DNA from: an uncultured Eubacteriales bacterium
GTDB lineage: Bacteria > Bacillota > Clostridia > Oscillospirales > CAG-272
DNA: 64,000 nucleotides
Reading direction: 5' to 3'
Assembly (NCBI GenBank): GCA_934481515.1
Contig: CAKSPO010000001.1
Location: forward strand, 1 to 64,000
Of the stretch, positions 41,906 through 50,136 are shown piece after piece (positions within the stretch are counted from its first letter, which is position 1; every line of letters starts with the position of its first letter). The notes beneath the pieces are model-generated. The model had not been told where the DNA came from. It saw only the letters and a list, made by a program, of their open reading frames with translations, and made no database searches. The position numbers were made by a program, and so were the translations under genes.

Positions 41906-43672
41906 ATGGACATGATTAAAGTAAAAATTAACGGCAGGGAGCAATCCGTTGCCAAGGGTTCCACGGTTCTGGAAGCCGCCAAGGCAGCAAACATCAACAT
42001 TCCGACACTTTGCTACCTGAAGGATATCAATGAGATCGGTGCCTGTCGTCTGTGCCTCGTGGAAGTTGCAGAAATGCGCGGCCCCGCACTGGGACCGTGG
42101 CGTATGGTTACTGCCTGCGTTTATCCCTGCACGGAGGGAATGGAGATCAAGACCAACACCCCCAAGATTGCCGCTTCCCGAAAGATGAATCTGGAGCTGT
42201 TGCTTTCCAACCACGATAAGAAGTGCCTTTCCTGCGTGCGCTCCACCAACTGCGAGCTGCAGACCCTCTGCCGTGAATACGGCGTGGAATACTCCCGTTT
42301 TGAGGGGGAGAGCAACCATTATGAGATTGATGACAAGACTCCGATCATCCGTGATAATAACAAGTGCATCCTCTGCCGTCGTTGCGTGGCAACCTGCGCA
42401 AAGGTACAGCAGATCGGCGTCATCGGTGCCAACAACCGCGGTTTTGATACCTACATCGGCTCCGCATTCGGGGAAGCATTGGCGGATACCTCCTGCATCA
42501 ACTGCGGACAGTGTATCGTCGCCTGCCCGGTCGGTGCACTGTATGAGAGAGACGATACCGACGGCGTGTTCGCCGCGTTGGCGGATCCTTCCAAGCATAC
42601 GGTGATCTGCGCAGCGCCTTCTGTACGCGCACAGATCGGTGAATGCTTCGGCTATGAGCCGGGAACCGATACCGAGGGCAAGATGGTTGCGGCACTCAAG
42701 GCACTGGGTTTTGAAGGGGTCTATGATATGAACCTGACCGCAGACCTTACCATTGTAGAGGAAGCAACCGAACTGCTTGGCAGAATTCAGAACAACGGAA
42801 CGCTTCCGATGATTACCTCCTGCTCTCCCGGATGGATCAAGTATTGCGAGCACTACTTCCCGGAATTCACCGATAATCTTTCCACCTGCAAGTCTCCTCA
42901 GCAGATGTTCGGCGCAGTGGTCAAGACCTACTACGCACAGAAGATGGGATGGGATCCGAAGGACATCGTGATGGTGTCTGCCATTCCCTGCACGGCAAAG
43001 AAGTTTGAGGTCACCCGTCCCGATCAGTCGGCGGCAGGTGTTCCGGATGTGGATTACGCCATCACTACCCGCGAGGTCGGTCGGATGATCAAAAAGGCAG
43101 GCATCGATTTCCGCGCACTGCCCGATGCCGAATTTGACGATCCGTTTGCCATCGGATCCGGTGCCGGTGCGATCTTTGGCGCAACCGGCGGTGTTATGGA
43201 AGCGGCGCTTCGCTATGCCGCGGAGATCATTCTCGGTAAAAAGCTGGAGAAGGTGGACTTCCCGGAGGTACGCGGTACCGAAGGAATCAAGACTGCATCC
43301 TATAAGCTTGGCGACGTGACCGTCAATGTTGCGGTTGCCTCCAGCACGGGAATGGCAAAGAAACTTCTTAATATGGTAAAGAGTGGGGAACTGGACGTTC
43401 AGTTCATCGAGGTGATGGGATGTCCCGGCGGATGTGTCAACGGCGGCGGTCAGCCAATCCAGCCTGCCAGCGTTCGCGCCAGCATCGATCTGCGTGCGGT
43501 TCGTGCTGCAGTCCTGTACAACGATGATGCCAACGAAAAGTTGCGGAAGTCGCAGGATAACCTTGCGGTCAAGGTGCTGTATGATGAGTTCTTCGGAGAA
43601 CCCAACAGCCACAAGGCACATGAGATTCTGCACACCAGCTACGTCAAGCGCGGATTGTTCACGCAAAAGTAA
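41906..43672 (+). CDS. hydA: [FeFe] hydrogenase catalytic subunit, NADH-dependent type
   Basis: The H2-forming subunit of the bifurcating complex, 588 residues. The N-terminal plant-type [2Fe-2S] domain has CYLKDINEIGACRLCLVE, then the His-ligated cluster region (HDKKCLSCVRSTNC) and two [4Fe-4S] motifs (CILCRRCVATC and CINCGQCIVACP). The H-cluster domain (220-575) has L1 MITSCSPGW (~303), L2 IPCTAKKFE (~359) and L3 EVMGCPGGCVNGGGQP (~503). L1 has Ser where most enzymes have the second Cys of TSCCP. The C-terminal small-subunit-like helices end at ~588. AAAAGGAGA is the RBS, 22 bases after hydB. Double terminators follow. Confidence 0.95.
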   Translation: MDMIKVKINGREQSVAKGSTVLEAAKAANINIPTLCYLKDINEIGACRLCLVEVAEMRGPALGPWRMVTACVYPCTEGMEIKTNTPKIAASRKMNLELLLSNHDKKCLSCVRSTNCELQTLCREYGVEYSRFEGESNHYEIDDKTPIIRDNNKCILCRRCVATCAKVQQIGVIGANNRGFDTYIGSAFGEALADTSCINCGQCIVACPVGALYERDDTDGVFAALADPSKHTVICAAPSVRAQIGECFGYEPGTDTEGKMVAALKALGFEGVYDMNLTADLTIVEEATELLGRIQNNGTLPMITSCSPGWIKYCEHYFPEFTDNLSTCKSPQQMFGAVVKTYYAQKMGWDPKDIVMVSAIPCTAKKFEVTRPDQSAAGVPDVDYAITTREVGRMIKKAGIDFRALPDAEFDDPFAIGSGAGAIFGATGGVMEAALRYAAEIILGKKLEKVDFPEVRGTEGIKTASYKLGDVTVNVAVASSTGMAKKLLNMVKSGELDVQFIEVMGCPGGCVNGGGQPIQPASVRASIDLRAVRAAVLYNDDANEKLRKSQDNLAVKVLYDEFFGEPNSHKAHEILHTSYVKRGLFTQK

Positions 43673-43689
43673 TTTTCGGAAATACCGAA

Positions 43690-43799
43690 GGCAAGGGGCG
43701 CAGGGATTTTCTGTGCCCCTGCCTGTCCTGAATTGCTTCAAAAGAAGAAAAGCATCCGTTTTTCACTCTTTTTTGAGAGTAAAAAACGGATGCTTTTTG
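43690..43799. terminator. Tandem terminators after the hydrogenase cluster
   Basis: Two hairpins. The first is 43690-43703 with 43711-43723 (one bulge). The second has a perfect stem of at least 16 base pairs, 43749-43764 with 43782-43798, flanked by A and T runs, and serves both the plus-strand operon and the convergent minus-strand gene ending at 43815. Confidence 0.85.
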
Positions 43800-43814
43800 T
43801 AAATCAAGGAATGC

Positions 43815-44537
43815 TTAGTTCTGCGTCATTTTTGCTTTGAGCTTTTGCGCCAGCTCGTCGGCATAAATATCATCGTCCCGGTGCAGAGCAACATGGGTTC
43901 CGTCCTTCAGTAAAAAGCAGATTCTGCAAACCCGCGTCCGGAAAGAGGTACGGGGGGAAGAAACGGAAATCGTTTTGCGATTCGCAACAATATCACGAAT
44001 TTCGGAAAACGGCAGATCATACGTTTTTTCTGTTGCTTGATCGGAAAGGAAGGAGAATGTGCGGGACTTAATGTAGAACGCATCCGAGAGAAATTCCAGC
44101 TTGGCGCAGGTGTATTCCGAGGAAATCCAGGAACCGTTTTTCATCCGCTTGAAAAGCAGACCGTCGTGAAATTCGTAACCGTCAAATTCGGTTTCAATAT
44201 CTTCTTTTTTTGGAGCAGCGGTGTGCATACTGACCTGCTCCTGGCGTGCCGGTAATCGGCGGCGCAAAGCGGGATTTTCTTTCAGTTCCGGAAAGGAGAT
44301 TGCTTCTTTTTCCCGTTGGATCCGGTCGGTGAGATCCGATCCGGAAGCCCGACCCATATTTCCGTAAACGGTCAGCGCACCTCCTATCAGAAGAAACAGC
44401 ATCCCGAACAGCGCAAGGAATAGGATATAGGCAAAACCGATCCAAAGGCAAATAATCCCTGCTGCCATCAGCCCGATTCCGAATGACGCGGCGCCTTCCC
44501 ATTTTTTGAAATAGTTGACCATTTTCTGATTTGTCAT
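43815..44537 (-). CDS. Membrane protein of unknown function with PH-like soluble domain
   Basis: I do not recognise a named family. The 240-residue product has two adjacent membrane helices (about residues 15-60, with GIGLMAAGIICLWIGFAYIL) and a basic linker. A beta-rich soluble part (about 115-235) then includes FHDGLLFKRMKNGSWISSEY and YDLPFSEIRDIVANRKTISV. The pattern of strands followed by a last helix (DDDIYADELAQKLKAKM) resembles bacterial PH-like domains, which is only an inference. GGAG six bases upstream selects ATG 44537; the longer frame opens with TTG 44549. The gene is divergent from the hydrolase gene. Confidence 0.7.
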   Translation of the reverse strand: MTNQKMVNYFKKWEGAASFGIGLMAAGIICLWIGFAYILFLALFGMLFLLIGGALTVYGNMGRASGSDLTDRIQREKEAISFPELKENPALRRRLPARQEQVSMHTAAPKKEDIETEFDGYEFHDGLLFKRMKNGSWISSEYTCAKLEFLSDAFYIKSRTFSFLSDQATEKTYDLPFSEIRDIVANRKTISVSSPRTSFRTRVCRICFLLKDGTHVALHRDDDIYADELAQKLKAKMTQN

Positions 44538-44645
44538 AAAATGCTCCAATCCGGGCGTAGCCCGCTGAGGTATTTATATCCGGGTCTGTCATTGGTGCTG
44601 ATAAAAGTATATCACAAAAAGAATGCCTTGTCAAGAAACTATTGG

Positions 44646-44674
44646 TTGATTTTTTGTCAGGAATGCGGTAAAAT
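44646..44674 (+). promoter_or_regulatory. Promoter of the hydrolase gene
   Basis: TTGATT (44646-44651), 17-base spacer, TAAAAT (44669-44674). Confidence 0.65.
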
Positions 44675-44714
44675 AGAAGCAGATACCGAATCAGACAGGA
44701 ACGGAGGAAATTGT

Positions 44715-45620
44715 ATGAAAATCGAACACATTACCTCGGCATTTGACGGACTTTCCTTGGAGCTTGCCATATCGGTTCCTGCGGGAACTCCGCGCGGAAT
44801 CGTCCAGATTTCCCACGGAATGGCGGAACACAAGGAACGGTATTTCGGATTCATGGAATACCTCAGCCAAAACGGATTTATCTGTATCATTCACGATCAT
44901 CGCGGACATGGTGCAAGCGTCAGAAAAGCGGAAGATCTTGGTTATTTTTACACTGCAGACCCGGACGGGATTGTAAATGATCTGCATCAGGTGACGCTCT
45001 ATGTCAAAGAGCATTACCCGGAGCTTCCCGTATACCTGTTCAGCCACAGTATGGGGACGCTCGTGGCAAGAAATTATCTGAAAAAATACGACGGAGCAAT
45101 CGAGAAGCTGGTGCTTTGCGGTCCCCCCACCTATAACGGGCTTTCCTGGCTGGCGATTGTACTGGCACATCTGACACGTCTTTTTCGCGGAGATCACCAC
45201 CGCAGTGCATTTCTCAACCGTCTTTCGGACGGAAGCTATAACAAGGGGTACCGCAAAGAAGGAGAATGGCTCAACAGCGACCGCGGTGAGGTCGAGCGGT
45301 ATCACGAGGATCCGCTTTGCGGATATACCTTTACCGTCAGCGGGTATCTCAACCTGTTTCGCCTGCTGCACCGTGCGTACCGGACGCGGGATTGGAAGGT
45401 GTCGCACCCGGAGCTGAAAATTCTGATCATTGCGGGTGCCGACGATCCGGTCATTCAAAGTCCGGAAAAGGTAGATCACCTTGCGCGTTTTCTGCAAAAG
45501 AGGGGCTATGAGGTCAGCGGGAAAAAACTCTATCCCGGCAAGAAACACGAGCTTTTGCTGGAAAAAGAAAGAGAAGAAATTTATCGCGATATTCTGCATT
45601 TCCTGATCGGTCAGGAATAA
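44715..45620 (+). CDS. Alpha/beta hydrolase, monoacylglycerol lipase/lysophospholipase-like
   Basis: A 301-residue serine hydrolase of the Hydrolase_4 group. ISHGMAEHKERYFGFMEYLS is the family's opening signature (HG...h..RY...a..L). HDHRGHGAS follows, the nucleophile elbow is LFSHSMGTLVARN (~112), the acid is in IIAGADDPVIQSP, and the catalytic His is in YPGKKHELLLE. It probably cleaves lysolipids or monoglycerides in the cytoplasm; there is no signal peptide. ACGGAGG precedes ATG 44715, and it has its own promoter. The following mrp gene has a separate promoter, so it is likely monocistronic. Confidence 0.88.
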   Translation: MKIEHITSAFDGLSLELAISVPAGTPRGIVQISHGMAEHKERYFGFMEYLSQNGFICIIHDHRGHGASVRKAEDLGYFYTADPDGIVNDLHQVTLYVKEHYPELPVYLFSHSMGTLVARNYLKKYDGAIEKLVLCGPPTYNGLSWLAIVLAHLTRLFRGDHHRSAFLNRLSDGSYNKGYRKEGEWLNSDRGEVERYHEDPLCGYTFTVSGYLNLFRLLHRAYRTRDWKVSHPELKILIIAGADDPVIQSPEKVDHLARFLQKRGYEVSGKKLYPGKKHELLLEKEREEIYRDILHFLIGQE

Positions 45621-45696
45621 AAACGCGGAAGGATTCCGAAAAATAACGGGACAGGCGAATTTTTTTGCTTTCCCGGAGGATTCCTTTGCAAAACGC

Positions 45697-45725
45697 TTGC
45701 AATTCACCCGTTTTCGGTGTATAAT
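45697..45725 (+). promoter_or_regulatory. Promoter of mrp-ileS
   Basis: TTGCAA (45697-45702), 17-base spacer, consensus TATAAT (45720-45725). Confidence 0.78.
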
Positions 45726-45764
45726 ACTACTATTGAGATTTTTCAGGATGAGAGGAAGTTGAAA

Positions 45765-46619
45765 ATGGCAGAAGAATGTACGCATGATTGTTCTTCCTGC
45801 TCTGCCGGATGCGCATCACGCGAAAAGCCGCAGAGCTTGCAGATTCCCGCAAATGAATTGAGCACGGTAAAGCACGTCATCGGAATCGTCAGCGGAAAAG
45901 GGGGAGTCGGAAAGTCGCTCGTAACCTCCATGCTGGCGGTGCTTTTCCAAAGAGAAGGATATAAGGTCGGAATTCTGGACGCGGATATTACGGGACCGTC
46001 CATCCCGAAGGCGTTCGGAATGCACAAGGTCGATGTTTATGGAGATGATCACGGCATGATTCCGCCGTCCTCCAAGACCGGAATAGACGTGATGTCCGTC
46101 AATCTTCTTCTCGGCGAGGATGAAACCAAGCCGGTGCTCTGGCGTGGTGCTTTGATTGCGGGAACCGTACAGCAGTTCTGGAAGGATACCATCTGGAATG
46201 CGGACGTTCTGCTGGTGGATTGCCCTCCCGGTACGGGGGATGTTCCGCTGACCGTGTTCCAGTCGTTGCCGCTGGATGGCGTTATCATTGTTTCCAGCCC
46301 GCAGGATCTGGTTTCCATGATTGTCAGCAAAGCGGCAAACATGGCAAGCGCTATGGAGGTTCCGGTGCTGGGGCTGGTCGAAAATATGAGCTATGTCCGC
46401 TGTCCGGACTGCGGCAAAGAGATTCACGTGTTCGGCGAAAGCCATATCGGCGAGGTTGCCAAAACCTTTGGATATGACCTGTTGGCACGCATTCCGATCG
46501 ACCCGAAGCTGACAGCGCTTGTGGATCGCGGAATGATTGAACTGATGGAGAACAACTATCTGGATGAAGCGGTGCAGACTATTATCCGGAAGCTGAACCT
46601 GACACTGCAAGAGAACTGA
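45765..46619 (+). CDS. Mrp/Nbp35 family P-loop ATPase
   Basis: A 284-residue iron-sulfur cluster carrier ATPase. A Cys-rich N-terminus (CTHDCSSCSAGCASRE, residues ~4-18) is of the Nbp35 type. It precedes the deviant Walker A VSGKGGVGKSLVTSMLAV (~41), DADITGPSIPKAFG, DCPPGTGDVPLTVFQ and MSYVRCPDCGKEIHVFG with the CxxC that binds a bridging [4Fe-4S] cluster. It is likely to deliver clusters to apo-proteins, relevant to the cluster-rich hydrogenase upstream, although co-regulation is not shown. GAGAGGAAG precedes ATG 45765. ileS follows after 27 bases. Confidence 0.92.
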   Translation: MAEECTHDCSSCSAGCASREKPQSLQIPANELSTVKHVIGIVSGKGGVGKSLVTSMLAVLFQREGYKVGILDADITGPSIPKAFGMHKVDVYGDDHGMIPPSSKTGIDVMSVNLLLGEDETKPVLWRGALIAGTVQQFWKDTIWNADVLLVDCPPGTGDVPLTVFQSLPLDGVIIVSSPQDLVSMIVSKAANMASAMEVPVLGLVENMSYVRCPDCGKEIHVFGESHIGEVAKTFGYDLLARIPIDPKLTALVDRGMIELMENNYLDEAVQTIIRKLNLTLQEN

Positions 46620-46646
46620 ACAAAGGAACTTTTCAGGAGAAGAACT

Positions 46647-49445
46647 ATGGCAAAGGATTATACAAATACACTGAATCTCCCCGCAACCGATTTCCCGATG
46701 CGTGCGGGACTGCCGCAGAGAGAGCCGGAGATGCTCAAATACTGGGACTCCATCGACCTGTACAAAAAAATGCAGGAAAATGCCGCGGAAAAGCCGCTGT
46801 TCATGCTGCACGACGGACCTCCTTTTTCCAACGGAAACATTCATATGGGCACGGCAATGAACAAAATTCTCAAGGATTTTGTCAACAAATCCAAGGCGAT
46901 GTCCGGTTACCGGGTTCCGTATGTTCCCGGTTGGGACAACCATGGAATGCCGATCGAGTCCGCCATCATCAAGCAGAATAAACTGGATCGCAAAAAGATG
47001 TCCATTCCGGAATTCCGGAATGCCTGCCACCGCTTTGCCGAGAATTTTGTTGGCATCCAGCGGGAACAGTTTGTGCGTCTCGGTGTTACTGCCGACTGGA
47101 ATCACCCGTACCTGACCATGAACCGCGAGTTTGAGGGGCGGGAGGTCCAGGTGTTCGGCGAGATGTACAAAAAAGGGTACATTTACAAGGGGCTCAAGCC
47201 CGTGTACTGGTGCCCCTCGGATGAGACGGCACTGGCAGAAGCAGAGATTGAATACCAGACGGATAAATGCACATCCATCTATGTCAAATTCCGCATCAAG
47301 GATGACGCGGGAAAGCTGAAGGGTGTGTGCGATCCTTCCAAGACCTACTTCATCATCTGGACCACTACCACGTGGACGCTTCCCGGCAACCAGGCAATCG
47401 CGCTCAATCCGAATGAGCCGTATGTGATTGTCCGTGCGGAGAACGGAGAATGCTACATTGTCGCAGAGGTACTTTGCGAAAAGACAATGAAGGAGGGCGG
47501 CGTTGAGCGTTATGAAACGCTTGCCACCTATCGCGGACAGGACTTTGAATATATGACGGCGCAACATCCCTTCCTTGACCGGGAGAGCCTTGTCGTGGTT
47601 GCGGATTATGTCACAATGGACAGCGGTACCGGATGCGTACATACCGCCGGCGGTTTCGGAGCCGATGATAACGTGACCTGTCGCCGCTACGGACTGCCGC
47701 CGTTGGTGCCGGTGGATGACCGCGGATACCAGACCGCAGATGCCGGAAAGTTTGCGGGACTGCGCTATGACGAATCCAATCAGGCAATTCTTGCCGATAT
47801 GAAGGAAAGCGGTGCACTGTTCGCGTCCGAAGAAATCGAGCACGAATACCCGCATTGCTGGAGATGTAAGAATCCGATCATCTTCCGCGCCACACCGCAG
47901 TGGTTCTGCTCGGTGGAGGCATTCAAGGACGATGCCATTGCCGCCTGTGACAAGGTGCAGTGGCTTCCCGAATGGGGCGGTGAGCGGATTCGGAACATGG
48001 TGCGCGAGAGAGCCGACTGGTGCATTTCCCGTCAACGCCATTGGGGACTGCCCATTCCGGTATTTTATTGCAACGACTGCAAAAAGCCGGTTTGCACCGA
48101 TGAGACCATTGCAAACGTTTCCGAACTCTTTACCCGCTTCGGCTCAAATATCTGGTACGAAAAGAGTGCCGGGGAGCTGTTGCCGGAGGGATTTACCTGC
48201 CCGCACTGCGGAGGAACTCATTTCACCACCGAAACAGACACGCTTGACGGCTGGTTTGATTCCGGTTCTTCGCATTTTGTTGTTCTGGAGGATCGCCCGG
48301 AGCATCGTTGGCCGGCAGATATGTATCTGGAGGGAGCAGATCAGTACCGCGGTTGGTTCCAGTCCTCTCTTCTGACGGCAGTCGGCGCGCGGGGTGAGGC
48401 ACAGGCTCCCTACAAAACGGTACTGACGCACGGTTGGGTCGTGGACGGGGAAGGGAAGGCAATGCACAAGTCGCTGGGCAATGTCATTATCCCGACCGAG
48501 ATGATCCAGAAATACGGAGCAGATCTCGTCCGTCTTTGGGTTGCATCCTCTGATTACCGGGTGGATGTGCGCGTATCCGATCCGATTTTCAAACAGCTTT
48601 CGGACACATACCGCAAGATCCGGAATACGGTTCGGATTCTGATTGCCAACCTTGGCGATTTTCATCCCGATCATGATGCGCTTCCGTTTGAAACCCTGCC
48701 GGAAATCGACCGCTGGATGATTTCTTCTATGAACGACCTGACCCGCACGGTCAGAACTGCGTACGATACGTTTGAGTTCCATGTAGCATACCATGCCATT
48801 TGCAACTTCTGCACCACTGAGCTTTCCAAGCTTTACGTAGACATTACCAAGGATCGCGTGTATACCGGGAAAGCGGACGGGGAACCGAGACGCGCGGCAC
48901 AGACCACAATGTACTTTGTTCTTTCCGGGCTCATCCGCCTGTTGGCACCCATGATCAGCTTTACTGCAGAGGAAATGTGGCAGGCAATTCCGCATTGTGC
49001 AGCAGATCACTGCGAGAGCGTTTTCCTCAACGACATGCCCGCTTATGATCCGGCGCTCTGCTTTGCGGACGTGACGGAGAAGTGGAACCGCCTGTTCGGA
49101 ATGCGCGACGATGTGATGAAGGCGCTGGAGCTTGCCCGCACCGAAAAACTGGTCGGAAAGTCGCTGGAGGCAAAGATTACGCTGTATACCAAGGATCAGG
49201 AGATGCTGGAGCTGTTGCGCGGATTCGGAAAAGAACTCAACGCAGTGTTCATCGTTTCCGGTGTTGCCGTCAGGGAGGAGACTGCCCCCGCGGAAGCCCA
49301 TACCGAGGGACTTTCCGGAGTCGGCGTACTTGTGGAAATGGCGGACGGATGCAAATGCGACCGTTGCTGGAGCTATTCTACCGAAGGAGAACACACGTCT
49401 GACGGCGGATTTTTGTGCGCACGATGCCGTGAGATTCTGAAATAA
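46647..49445 (+). CDS. ileS: Isoleucyl-tRNA synthetase
   Basis: Charges tRNA-Ile. The 932-residue class I synthetase has the HIGH-equivalent SNGNIHMGTAMNKI (~57), the editing domain (190-390), WYEKSAGEL, DTLDGWFDSGSSH, and the KMSKS-equivalent GKAMHKSLGN (~604). The anticodon-binding domain follows, and the C-terminal zinc finger CKCDRCW...CARC (~905-928) closes the protein. The length is standard for the bacterial type without the eukaryote-like extension. TTTTCAGGAGAAGAACT is the RBS. No T-box leader is possible in the 27 bases to mrp. Confidence 0.97.
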   Translation: MAKDYTNTLNLPATDFPMRAGLPQREPEMLKYWDSIDLYKKMQENAAEKPLFMLHDGPPFSNGNIHMGTAMNKILKDFVNKSKAMSGYRVPYVPGWDNHGMPIESAIIKQNKLDRKKMSIPEFRNACHRFAENFVGIQREQFVRLGVTADWNHPYLTMNREFEGREVQVFGEMYKKGYIYKGLKPVYWCPSDETALAEAEIEYQTDKCTSIYVKFRIKDDAGKLKGVCDPSKTYFIIWTTTTWTLPGNQAIALNPNEPYVIVRAENGECYIVAEVLCEKTMKEGGVERYETLATYRGQDFEYMTAQHPFLDRESLVVVADYVTMDSGTGCVHTAGGFGADDNVTCRRYGLPPLVPVDDRGYQTADAGKFAGLRYDESNQAILADMKESGALFASEEIEHEYPHCWRCKNPIIFRATPQWFCSVEAFKDDAIAACDKVQWLPEWGGERIRNMVRERADWCISRQRHWGLPIPVFYCNDCKKPVCTDETIANVSELFTRFGSNIWYEKSAGELLPEGFTCPHCGGTHFTTETDTLDGWFDSGSSHFVVLEDRPEHRWPADMYLEGADQYRGWFQSSLLTAVGARGEAQAPYKTVLTHGWVVDGEGKAMHKSLGNVIIPTEMIQKYGADLVRLWVASSDYRVDVRVSDPIFKQLSDTYRKIRNTVRILIANLGDFHPDHDALPFETLPEIDRWMISSMNDLTRTVRTAYDTFEFHVAYHAICNFCTTELSKLYVDITKDRVYTGKADGEPRRAAQTTMYFVLSGLIRLLAPMISFTAEEMWQAIPHCAADHCESVFLNDMPAYDPALCFADVTEKWNRLFGMRDDVMKALELARTEKLVGKSLEAKITLYTKDQEMLELLRGFGKELNAVFIVSGVAVREETAPAEAHTEGLSGVGVLVEMADGCKCDRCWSYSTEGEHTSDGGFLCARCREILK

Positions 49446-49458
49446 AAGAACGGAACAT

Positions 49459-49500
49459 ACGGGAGGATCCGAACAAAAAAGTCGCGGATGCTCCCGTTTC
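49459..49500 (+). terminator. Hairpin between ileS and lspA
   Basis: ACGGGAG..ATCCG (49459-49471) pairs with CGGAT..CTCCCGT (49485-49497), followed only by TTTC. It may be a weak terminator or processing site that lowers lspA expression relative to ileS. Confidence 0.5.
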
Positions 49501-49524
49501 CGGACAGATTGCAAGGAGCCGCTT

Positions 49525-50136
49525 ATGATTTTGTTGTTTGCCGTGATCGTCGGCGTCATCGCGTTGGATCAGCTGACCAAATGGCTTGCCGTCATTTTTT
49601 TGCAGGGAGAACCGTCTTTTCCGATCTGGAAAAACGTTCTGCACCTGACCTATGTGCAGAATGAGGGGGCGGCATTCGGAATGCTGAAGGATCACCGCTG
49701 GGTGTTCATGCTTTTTTCCACGGTTGCCATTGCCGGACTTTTGTTTTATCTGATTCGTTTCCGCCCCAAGTCCCGCCTTGCTTCCATCGGAATTGCCATG
49801 ATTATCGGCGGCGGGATCGGAAACATGATCGACCGGGTACTTTTGGGCTATGTTGTTGATTTTATCGACTTTACTCTGATTCACTTTGCCGTGTTTAATG
49901 TGGCGGATTCCTTTGTCTGCATTGGTGCAGGGCTTCTGATCCTCTATCTTCTTCTGGATCTGATCCGGGAGGTAAAGAATGGAAAGGTACCGTCGCCGGC
50001 TTCGGAGGCAGGTCGGGAATCGTCTGAACCGTACGGAGCGTCCGGAAAAAATCCGGAAGCGGAGCAGCCTGTTGACGGCGCTCCGAAGGAGGAAACGCCG
50101 GTGCAGGAAGAGAAGAAAACGGATGACGGAAAGTAA
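49525..50136 (+). CDS. lspA: Lipoprotein signal peptidase (signal peptidase II)
   Basis: Removes signal peptides from prolipoproteins in the membrane. Four helices are visible in the first ~155 residues. The catalytic aspartates are in GNMIDRVLLGYVVDFID (~98) and FNVADSFVCIGAGLL (~122), and NEGAAFGML is also conserved. The C-terminal ~50 residues are a charged Pro/Glu/Lys tail that is not part of the usual ~155-165-residue enzyme. AAGGAGCC precedes the ATG. Its end overlaps the start of the pseudouridine synthase gene by 14 bases. Confidence 0.94.
   Translation: MILLFAVIVGVIALDQLTKWLAVIFLQGEPSFPIWKNVLHLTYVQNEGAAFGMLKDHRWVFMLFSTVAIAGLLFYLIRFRPKSRLASIGIAMIIGGGIGNMIDRVLLGYVVDFIDFTLIHFAVFNVADSFVCIGAGLLILYLLLDLIREVKNGKVPSPASEAGRESSEPYGASGKNPEAEQPVDGAPKEETPVQEEKKTDDGK

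Noticed and set aside
39644..43741. A 1365-codon open frame on the minus strand opposite the hydB-hydA genes
   Set aside because: It runs antisense through well-conserved hydrogenase genes, has no RBS and its translation lacks any recognisable domain. It is a by-product of codon bias on the real strand.
45621..46646. T-box leader for ileS
   Set aside because: ileS lies 27 bases after mrp, and neither that gap nor the mrp leader contains the T-box sequence or a specifier stem.
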